The notes below the pieces were generated by a model. The model made no database searches. It saw only the letters and a program-made list of their open reading frames with translations, and was not told the DNA's origin. A program made the translations under genes and the position numbers. This document shows, piece by piece, positions 1-7,119 of a DNA stretch of 64,000 nt (positions are counted from its first letter, which is position 1; the number at the start of each line of letters is the position of its first letter). The stretch is from Edolisoma coerulescens (taxonomy: Eukaryota; Chordata; Aves; Passeriformes; Campephagidae), in NCBI GenBank assembly GCA_013397115.1, contig VWZW01005402.1:372887-436886 (forward strand). The letters are read 5' to 3'.

Positions 1-1740
1 AAGAGCAGGATAGCTGGAGCCTGCTCTGGGTTATTCCTTCACTCCCCAAAAATCCAAGGTGAGTTTGCCAACCTCGGTGCAGAGCCAAGCTATTAATAGT
101 GCAGGGAAAAAAAAAAATCTGGGCTTATTCCAGCCTTGAAAGCCATGACATAAACCAGTCCTTAGTGATGAAGGGCTGTGCTATGAGCAGAGAGATTTTT
201 AATTTCTCTCAAAACCACTTTGATGCAAAACATTCACGGTTTGCACAGCTGAGAGCCAGCAAAGCAATATCCATGGGCCAGGAGTGCTGCCTGGGGAAGG
301 GCACTTACAGGAAATGCCATCAGGAAAACGCTCATGGTTCTGCTGTGCCTCACACAGGGAAGTTCTAAAGGGACACTCATTAGCACTCAGTGCCCATGCA
401 GGAGCCCTGGAGTGAGGAAAGCCTGGTGAAAAACCCCAAACACGGATCGCAGGGTTAAAAGAAGTCAAGAAATTTAAATAAAAGAGCTGCATCTTCAAGC
501 ATAACCACATCCCCACACCCTTATTAGCATTCTCTCCCAAAGGCACTGACTTTTGCCAATTAAAGGGTTCATTCTGCAGCCAGCACCACTGAGGCACCTT
601 TGGCCTGTGATGGCCATTTAATGAGGTTTCCCCTTCAGCACTGCCCGAGTTACTGCAAAGCCTCAGGGTCACAATCTCTGCGTGCCCAGAGCTGCTCTCA
701 CCGTTCCGGTGCCCCCCAAGAAGGGACAGTGACCCACAGCAGGATTTGGACACAGGGGTACCTGTGCTTCCTCACCTGGAGCTTCCTCTGCCATTGTGCC
801 AGCACAAGAACACAGCAGAAACCGACTAAAAACTCACATTGTGCTCAACAAATTCGGTGATGGCTTTCTGCCTGTTTCACCAGCCACAACACGATAGAGG
901 AGGAAGGGAGATCTTGCCTTGGAAAACAGGGCCAGGCACTCACTGCTGCACTGAAGCCAGTTTAGAAGGACTTTAATTTAAATATTTCATGTTTTAGCAT
1001 TAATTTTTGCCTTGATTTCTTCCCCCTCACTGCTTTGGTAACACACGAAGAAATAACAAAACACCCACCTCCAACATTTGAAGCTGTCCTGCTCCCAAGT
1101 CACTGCAAGAAGGAAAAGTATCTTCAGTTTTAGGGTTTTTTTTATAAAGTATTGAGTTGGATTCGCTTGGTTTGTGTGTCTTTCCTCCCCCAAAATCAAG
1201 CCTGATTACAAAGCTGCATTTCAGGAGATTGCTGATTGCACCTTCTGCTCAAACCCTTGGAAATCAAGACGTTGGAAGTGTTTTATCCATGTTGGGAACA
1301 GGCTGCAATTTCCTCCATATGCTAAATCCACACCCAGCTGTTTCTAACCCTGCCCATATTTCGGGAACAACAATTTCAGTGCCTGTTTCCCCCACCTCCC
1401 CCTCTGCCAGGTGCAACTCCTGAACCCTGCACAAGTCGAGGTGCCCTTTCACAGGCAGCAATCAAGGATATCTCACAGGCTATGAAGGATTGTTGAGGGT
1501 AAAAACAGAATTCAGGAGTGGAGCTGACACTTGTATTTGTCCTTGTGAAGTGAAGGAACACCCTGCTGCAGTTAAAACCGGCATCATTTTAAGTGCTCTT
1601 CAAAGCAATTGTGCTCCACCCTCTGCTGATTCTCTGGAGAGAGGAGTGTGGACACACCAAGGAACTCCTCTCTGACCTCTGATGGCATTAACAGGTCAGG
1701 AGAGCAAATCTCCAGGGAGTCAGGATTGTTGGAATGAAGA
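1..1740. other. Left-end stretch, no gene recognised
   Basis: I can assign no gene here. The only hints are two donor-like sites on the minus strand, CAG|GTGAGG after position 776 and AAT|GTGAGT after position 838. Each follows a short open stretch, but neither has a convincing pyrimidine-rich acceptor. These could be further exons of the neighbouring snoRNA host or chance. No canonical AATAAA is present on the minus strand in this block, so the 3' end of that host is not visible. The rest is unremarkable, mildly AT-rich sequence with a short A tract near 108. Confidence 0.5.
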
Positions 1741-1817
1741 ATACCAGAATTTGCCATCCCTCACATGAGCATGTAGTGACAGGACAGGGGGGAATGGTTT
1801 TAAACCGAAAGTTTAGA

Positions 1818-1955
1818 TATGGAAATCCTTCCCTGTGAGGGTGGGGAGGAGCTGGGATGGATTTCCCAGAGAAGCCGTGGCTGCCCCATCCCTGGAAATG
1901 TCCAAAGCCAGGTTGGACAGGGCTTGGAGCAAGCTGGGGTGGTGGGAGGTGTCCC
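1818..1955 (+). mobile_element. CR1 LINE fragment
   Basis: This is a 5'-truncated CR1 non-LTR retrotransposon fragment in sense orientation. The diagnostic run is a degraded version of 'gaagccgtggctgcccca', 'ccaaagccaggttggacag' and 'gcttggagcaagctgg', as in the 3' UTR of avian CR1. It ends before the usual 3' tail. It lies antisense within the predicted last exon of the snoRNA host gene. Confidence 0.8.
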
Positions 1956-2053
1956 TGACCAAGAGAAGGACTGAAGGACAGCGTCAGCTGCTGCATCCTG
2001 TCCACCCTCCACCATTCCCCACTAAAGGCAAGAGAACAGGAAAATCAATCCGT

Positions 2054-2190
2054 AAGTGTCAGGTTGTTGAGCAGTCCTGGAGCTCACAGGGCTCAGAGCA
2101 CCAGGGAAGACGTCGCCTGTCGCTGTCTGCCACCGAGTGACACAAACGCGGCACTGCAGCCACGCCTGCAACACGAGCTGGGGCAGGGGC
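2054..2190 (-). ncRNA. H/ACA box snoRNA, copy B (SNORA17-like)
   Basis: This is a second, GC-richer H/ACA RNA. The 5' hairpin is closed by CTGCC pairing with GGCAG and closely matches copy A, sharing TTTGTGTCA and GTGGCAG. The 3' hairpin is closed by CAGG and CCTG with an inner CCTGG/CCAGG stem, leaving a pocket between them. Box ACA is at 2057-2059 with three nucleotides after it. The RNA nearly fills a 196-bp intron, with the donor about 27 nt upstream and the acceptor about 32 nt downstream, a layout typical of intron-processed snoRNAs. The 5' guide half is conserved between copies while the 3' half has diverged, suggesting one shared and one different target. That is an inference. Confidence 0.8.
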
Positions 2191-2661
2191 TGGGGGGCTC
2201 CCAGCGGGGCAGCTCACCTGGCCTGGGGCACCTCCGGCTCTGCCACGGCTCAGCGCTGCCTCTGGAAAAGTGGGAAACACACGCACAGGGTTTAGCCACA
2301 CCCCACAGCCTGCTTACACCCTTACTGTCTCACCGGCAACAGGAATTTGAAGGAAATAAACTAACAGCACAGGAGTATTTACATTTCCTGGTAGGATTAA
2401 GGGTGGTGACTCGCAGCGCTGTCACCAAGCTGCCACGTGGCTTCACAGATCACTTCAACTCATTCTTCTGTACAAGTGCTACCCACAGGATCTGATCTTC
2501 AAGGCTCAATTACCCTTGAAAGGATTATTTAGAAAGCCACGTGCAGCCTCTGCTGCCCAGATCAAACACAACTCCCCATTCTGTTACATCCAGCTCTCAC
2601 ATTTAAAGCAGTTCAGAGTCAGTTTTTCCCCCAGTCTCCTATCATGCTGATAAATGAACGA

Positions 2662-2796
2662 TGATGTCAGGCTATCAATCACTCTGAGTGCTCACGGGGT
2701 GCAGAACAACCGAGCGTAGAACATAGCCTGTGTCTCTCTTGCCACTCAATGACACAAAGATGCCACAGCAGCCATCTCTGCAACGCCAGTGGCAGG
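2662..2796 (-). ncRNA. H/ACA box snoRNA, copy A (SNORA17-like)
   Basis: It folds as a two-hairpin H/ACA RNA. The 5' hairpin is closed by TGCCACT (2788-2794) pairing with AGTGGCA (2740-2746). A purine-rich hinge (AGAGAGACA) follows. The 3' hairpin is closed by CAGGCTAT (2723-2730) pairing perfectly with ATAGCCTG (2668-2675). Box ACA then lies at 2665-2667, exactly three nucleotides before the predicted 3' end at 2662. Length is about 135 nt, normal for the family. The hinge does not match ANANNA perfectly. Such RNAs bind dyskerin, NOP10, NHP2 and GAR1 and guide pseudouridylation, usually of rRNA or snRNA. It lies in an intron of the TOP host gene and is paralogous to the RNA at 2054-2190. Confidence 0.85.
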
Positions 2797-2848
2797 CTGG
2801 GGGGAAAAAATAACCCATAAAGACTGAAAAAAACGTAATTATAGGTGC

Positions 2849-2998
2849 ATGTCCATCACTGGAAGTGTTCAAGGCCAGGCTGGATGCAGCTCTGAGCAGC
2901 CTGGGATAGTGGAAGGTGGCTCTGCCCATGGCAGAGGGAGGAGCTTTAAGGTCCTTTCCAACCCAAAGCAACCCAAGATTCTGTTTTATAATAACAAG
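2849..2998 (+). mobile_element. CR1 LINE 3' end
   Basis: This is the 3' end of a CR1 element in sense orientation. It contains the 'ggaagtgttcaaggccagg' segment, 'tagtggaaggtggctctgcc' and 'ttaaggtcctttccaaccc' near the tail. It lies in the intron between exon 2 of the snoRNA host and snoRNA copy A, antisense to the host. Confidence 0.85.
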
Positions 2999-3881
2999 GT
3001 TTTATCACCTACTCAGCAATGCTACAAAGGTATCAGCTGCACGTGTAGATGTTAAATGCAACACTCACAGTTACAATGATGGTTGAAGCTTGCTCGGGCA
3101 GCCTTTTTGGGAAGAATCACCCTTTATTTCTGAAGTCACACCATCGTGGTCACTTTATTTTTTGTCCACTGCCAGGCTGAAGAGAGAAAAATAAAAAGAA
3201 AAAATGCTGTTAATAATCGCTTAACAACCATTTTTTGTGAAACGCGCCATTCACCTGAAAACCAGAGAATTACAACAATTAAAAGAACATCTACTTAAGA
3301 TTCATTCTAGCTACTGAAATCTTTGAAAATATTTTCCTGAAAACCTGAAAGCCCTAATTTTTCTTTTCTTCTTCATGGGGTATATTAAAATATACACAGC
3401 TGTGTATGCTTAATATTACAGCTAAATATATATAAAAATTACATACCTTAAAATAGATTCGGTTAATGTGTATGTATATATATATACACACGGGTATTTT
3501 ACTCCTAGAGCCTTCCCGATTTACAGCGCACGTGGCAGCACCCGAAGCCCCCAGAGTCCCGGAGCAGCTCCGGGCCGGGCCCGGCCGCGTGGCAAGGCCG
3601 GTCAGGCCCTGAGGGGGAAGGGCCGCGCCCGCCCCCTCACCTCGCTCGTGCCCTCCCGCCGCAGCCGCTCCCCGGGCCGGGGAGAAGCGGCACCGGCCCT
3701 GAGGGAGCCTCGCCGTAACATGGCGCGGGAAAGGGCAGCTGAGGAGCCGCCTCAACGAGCACCGGTTTCCTGCGCCTGAGGGACCCAGGGCTCCCCGCTG
3801 ACCCCGCCGGGAGAGGCCAAGGCCGGTCCCGGTCCCGCTGAGGCACCGCCACAGCTCCGCTGCCGCCGCCCCGCGCCCGCC

Positions 3882-3960
3882 GAAAAGGCAATAGAGCTCT
3901 CGCCTCCCGCTTATATAGGGAGAGGACGGGCGCGCATGCGCGCCGCATTTCCGCCCACGA
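3882..3960 (-). promoter_or_regulatory. TATA plus 5'TOP promoter in a CpG island
   Basis: On the minus strand a TATATAA element lies at 3911-3917, and 29 bp downstream is CCTTTTC at 3882-3888, a terminal oligopyrimidine start. The surrounding 3540-3960 is CpG-dense, and a palindromic GCGCGCATGCGCGC lies at 3930-3943, just upstream of the TATA element. NRF1-type sites (GCGCATGCGC) are common at promoters of translation-machinery genes. This reads as the start of the snoRNA host. A plus-strand open frame here (3468-3779) has no recognisable domain and I do not call it a gene. Confidence 0.65.
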
Positions 3961-4018
3961 GCGCTCCCTGCCGGGTTGGAGGACCCAAAGAAGGGAGCTG
4001 GCGGGGCTGGGGACACTG

Positions 4019-4155
4019 GGTGGGACACGGGACGGGACACGGGACGGAACACGGGACGGGACACGGGGTGGGACACGNTGGGGTGGGACATGGGATGGGA
4101 CACAGGACGGGACACGGGGTGGGACACGGGGTGGGACATGGGACGGGACACGGAT
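4019..4155. repeat. 12-bp G-rich minisatellite
   Basis: This is a tandem array of a 12-bp unit, gggacacgggac with g/t variants, giving a four-residue period when translated in any frame. A single N at 4079 sits inside the array and breaks its phase, so the copy number is probably wrong in this assembly. It lies between the start of the snoRNA host and the 3' end of MRPS2. Open frames through it are artefacts of the repeat. Confidence 0.9.
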
Positions 4156-4159
4156 CCCT

Positions 4160-4474
4160 GCCCAGGGCTGTCCTAGGGCCTCCCACAGAGACATGAGGCG
4201 TGCTAGAGTATGGGTATCCCTTTTCTCAGCTGCTCCTGGAGTCCCTCACTTCCCATGGTGGCAGAGGCTGGGCTCCCAGTGTGTCCTAGGACAAAGTGGG
4301 GACCCTCCCACCCTCCATCAGCCAACCTGGAATGCTCCCAGGTTGGGGACACCCTTCATCCTGTTCCCTCCCATTGCCTTGACTGCCCTGGCCAGACTCC
4401 CCATCCCATTCCACAAGGGAAAAACCCAAGAAGGATCAGGGATAAAACCAAAAAGGATCACAGGGACAAATCCC
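4160..4474. other. Spacer between snoRNA host promoter and MRPS2 3' end
   Basis: This is a short intergenic spacer of moderately GC-rich unique sequence. No splice sites, conserved frame or repeat is recognised besides the minisatellite to its left. Confidence 0.5.
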
Positions 4475-4480
4475 TTTATT
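4475..4480 (-). terminator. Poly(A) signal of MRPS2
   Basis: AATAAA on the minus strand, in the context CAAATAAAGGG, lies about 335 bp downstream of the MRPS2 stop codon. It is the first canonical signal after the stop and fits a short 3' UTR. Confidence 0.65.
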
Positions 4481-4815
4481 TGCTAAGAAGAGACGCAAGG
4501 TACAAGTGGTTTCAGGTGAGATCATGAACACAGGAAAGCCACAGGAGAGCGGCACCTCCCTGCAGCAGTGACAAACCCAAGGACAGGAGCACGGTCTGGC
4601 TTGGCTCCACTGTCCCTTGCATTGCTCTGGACAACTTTTTTGAGCTAGAGACCCTCCACGGCTGTGACCACTGCGGGATCACCGTGCACAGGGCTGGGGG
4701 GTCCCCTCCCCAGCCAGCCAGCTGTGCCAAAAGCCGGTGCTCTCCATGCAGAGCCAGTCCCGTGGGAATGGAGCAGGACGCCCATCACCGAGGCACTGAG
4801 CCCATCCCCAGGGCT

Positions 4816-6061
4816 CTAATTGCCCTCGGCTTTGCTCCGCAGCTTCTCGATGGCCTCGCTCTGCCGCCTCTTGTCCTTGGCACGGATGATGGTCATCCTG
4901 AAGAGTTTGCAGTAGAGCTCCACGGCCGCGGGGCTGTCGTCGTTCCCGGGAATGGGGTAGGTGATCAAACACGGGTTGCAGTTCGTGTCCACCACCCCCA
5001 CGGTGGGGATGTTCACCTTGGCCGCGTCCCGGATGGCCACGTGCGGCTCGAAGACGTTGTTGAGGGTGCTGAGGAAGATGAGGAGGTCGGGCAGGCGGAC
5101 GCCGGGGCCGAACTGGACGTGGGAGTTGGTGAGGAGCCCGCCCTGCCAGTAGCGGGTGTGCGCGTACTCCCCGCACGCCCGCGCCGTGCTCTCGACCAGG
5201 TGGCAGAACTGGCGCTTGCGGCTGACGAACAGGATGATGCCCCCGCGGTAGGCGACGTGGGCCGTGAAGTTGAGGGCCAGCTGCAGGTGCTGCACGGTCT
5301 GATCCAGGTCGATGATGTCCTGATCCAGGCGGCAGCCGAAGATGTAGGGCTCCATGAACCTGCGGGGGCAACGGGAGGGCGACACAGGGGACACGGGGAT
5401 GGGGGTGTGCAGGCGTCGAGCATTTCTGGATGTGTCTGGCCCCACAGGAACCATCCCCTGCTCCAGCTCCGGGCTGATACCAGAGGTGTTCTCTGCAGAG
5501 AGCCCTCGTACCCAGTGTCTGCCCCAGTCTCACACCCTCTCAGTGCCCACACTGGGGGGATCCCTGTAACCTGCCCTGAGTGGGCAGTTCCAGGCTCAGA
5601 CCAATCTGGCAAATGTGGTCTAGGGAAGCATTCCTGATGTCAACACGCGCTGGATCACAAAACAGCATCGCTCACCTGTGCCGACATCCCTTTTTGTGGC
5701 CCAGGTGCACCCGAGCATCAAAGAGATCTTTCAGGGTGAAGAGATCCTTTACGCTGAAGAAGTCGGGGTGGCTGAGAGGCTCGGTCAGCAGCCTGTCATC
5801 CTCAGCTGGGAGAGGGGAAAGAAATAATCCCTGCGCTTTGGGGATGAGCCGGGACTGCAGAGCGGCCCCCGCTGCACCACGACCAGCTGCTGCAAGGCGG
5901 TGACACCCGCAGGGCACCGCTCACAGGCTGGGGTGCCAGGGGCGCACTGCCCGGCTCTGCCCACCCCCTTTCCCGGGGTGCACGGCAGCACTCACCGCGG
6001 GGCCGGCTGGCTGCCGGGGCCGTGGCCGGGAGCGGGACGGTGCTGTAGAACCGCGGGGCTG
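4816..6061 (-). CDS. MRPS2: Mitochondrial small ribosomal subunit protein uS2m (exons 2 to last)
   Basis: Spliced minus-strand gene with three visible coding exons: 5996-6061 (acceptor CTCCCGCAG, donor GCG|GTGAGT), 5676-5805 (acceptor CTCTCCCAG, donor CACAG|GTGAGC) and 5359 down to the TAG stop at 4816 (acceptor CCCCCGCAG). The reading frame is kept across both junctions. The S2 domain is clear: LFDARVHLGHKKGCRHR joined to FMEPYIFG, then LALNFTAHVAYRGGIILFVS, GEYAHTRYWQGGLLTN, LLIFLSTLNNVFEPHVAIRD and PTVGVVDTNCNPCLITYPIP. These align closely with human MRPS2. The first visible residues (APRFYSTVPLPATAPA) are Ser/Ala/Arg-rich as expected near a mitochondrial targeting peptide. About 245 residues are seen against 296 in human; exon 1 with the start codon is in the gap at 6107-6481. 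The protein is part of the mitoribosomal small subunit in the matrix. Confidence 0.96.
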
Positions 6062-6106
6062 CTGCGGGAGAGAAACACGCGGGTCACACGGGCGGGCCGG
6101 GCCGCG

Positions 6107-6481
6107 NNNNNNNNNNNNNNNNNNNNNNNNNNNNNNNNNNNNNNNNNNNNNNNNNNNNNNNNNNNNNNNNNNNNNNNNNNNNNNNNNNNNNNNNNNNNNN
6201 NNNNNNNNNNNNNNNNNNNNNNNNNNNNNNNNNNNNNNNNNNNNNNNNNNNNNNNNNNNNNNNNNNNNNNNNNNNNNNNNNNNNNNNNNNNNNNNNNNNN
6301 NNNNNNNNNNNNNNNNNNNNNNNNNNNNNNNNNNNNNNNNNNNNNNNNNNNNNNNNNNNNNNNNNNNNNNNNNNNNNNNNNNNNNNNNNNNNNNNNNNNN
6401 NNNNNNNNNNNNNNNNNNNNNNNNNNNNNNNNNNNNNNNNNNNNNNNNNNNNNNNNNNNNNNNNNNNNNNNNNNNNNNNNN
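6107..6481. other. Assembly gap over the MRPS2/PIERCE1 bidirectional promoter
   Basis: 375 Ns flanked on both sides by very GC- and CpG-rich sequence. MRPS2 reads leftward from it and PIERCE1 rightward, and both lack their first exon, so the gap must contain both start codons and the shared divergent promoter. The stated gap length may be an estimate. Confidence 0.85.
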
Positions 6482-6531
6482 GCGGCCCCCGCCGCCCCGC
6501 TCCCCGCGCTACCTGTGCTCTCCCCCCGCAG

Positions 6532-6979
6532 GCAGCCGCCGGCTCACCCGCGGTTCCGGACCTCCAGCCAGAGCTACGGCAGCAGGGCCCCCACGGTGCA
6601 CGAGCTGCCGGTACGTGACCCGCGGGGCTCTCGGGCACAGCACGGCCGAGTTCGGCCTCTGCCCGAGCAGCCGGGGCAGATGGAGACGCGCTGCCCTTAT
6701 CTGCGCCCGGGCTTTGCAGATAAGATGTTGGCATTTAAAACATCCCCCCCCACCCCCCACTTTTCTCGCCACCCCCAGAACTCCTTCAACATCCTCTCGC
6801 ACAAGTTTTCCGATCATCTGGGCAAGATTGGCATGGTCAGGAACGAAGGCCTGAACACGTCCCTGGAGAGGAGCCACTGCACCGGCCCCGACACCTTCAT
6901 CACCGCGGGCGAGCGCCTGGACTTCCACCCCAGCTACAGCCGCAGCGGCCCCTCGCACTGCAGGGACCAGCCGCTGTAG
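6532..6979 (+). CDS. PIERCE1: Piercer of microtubule wall 1 (exons 2 and 3)
   Basis: Two visible coding exons. Exon 2 is 6532-6610, after TCTCCCCCCGCAG and before G|GTACGTG. Exon 3 is 6779-6979, after CGCCACCCCCAG, ending at TAG. They join in phase. The protein reads FRTSSQSYGSRAPTVHELP then NSFNILSHKFSDHLGKIG, GMVRNEGLNTSLERSHCTGP and ERLDFHPSYSRSGPS, matching C9orf116/PIERCE1. The YGSRAPTVHE, the TGPD and the LDFHPSY segments are the family signatures. About 92 residues are visible of an expected 135 or so; the N-terminal exon is in the gap to the left. PIERCE1 is a microtubule inner protein that links the A- and B-tubules of doublet microtubules in motile cilia and is needed for left-right patterning in mouse. 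Head-to-head pairing with MRPS2 is shared with human. Confidence 0.93.
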
Positions 6980-7098
6980 CGGGGACGGCACAGAGCCACC
7001 GCAGCTTCACCCTGGGTTGGGAAAAAAACACCTACAGGCAGCCTCGATGCTAAACGAAACCCACTGGATTCCAGAGGGAATGTTATTAGGAGTAATGT

Positions 7099-7104
7099 AT
7101 TAAA
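7099..7104 (+). terminator. Candidate poly(A) signal of PIERCE1
   Basis: ATTAAA, the commonest variant signal, lies 120 bp after the PIERCE1 stop codon. A canonical AATAAA occurs only further on, at 7613-7618. Either could be used. Confidence 0.4.
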
Positions 7105-7119
7105 AGATTTCGTGTGGTT

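Larger units (their letters stand above)
1765..3888 (-). ncRNA. SNHG7: 5'TOP non-coding host gene for two H/ACA snoRNAs (SNHG7-like)
   Basis: The structure is read from splice signals on the minus strand. Transcription would start at a CCTTTTC motif at 3888. Exon 1 runs to 3641 (GAG|GTGAGG). Exon 2 is 3069-3176, with a long pyrimidine tract and CAG before it and ACT|GTGAGT after it. Exon 3 is 2218-2261 (TTTTCCAG| and CAG|GTGAGC). A last exon starts at 2021 after a strong CTCTTGCCTTTAG acceptor. Its end is unknown; 1765, before a CAT|GTGAGG site, is only a guess. The exons carry no sustained reading frame. One intron holds the snoRNA at 2662-2796 and the next, only 196 bp long, holds the one at 2054-2190. 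Start with C plus pyrimidines, short non-coding exons and intronic snoRNAs are the hallmarks of snoRNA host genes, which are co-regulated with ribosomal protein genes and whose spliced RNA is usually unstable. Two related H/ACA RNAs in one host in the 9q34 region match SNHG7 (SNORA17A and 17B). The name is an inference from this arrangement. Confidence 0.6.

Noticed and set aside
3354..4196. Open frames of 86-265 codons on both strands across 3.4-4.2 kb
   Set aside because: Created by the 12-bp minisatellite and CpG island; the peptides have a four-residue period and no domain.
4684..5637. 317-codon plus-strand open frame
   Set aside because: Antisense shadow of MRPS2 exons; GC-rich coding sequence often leaves the opposite strand open.
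5900..6991. Long frames crossing the N gap on both strands
   Set aside because: They read through Ns; only the exon parts belonging to MRPS2 and PIERCE1 are real.
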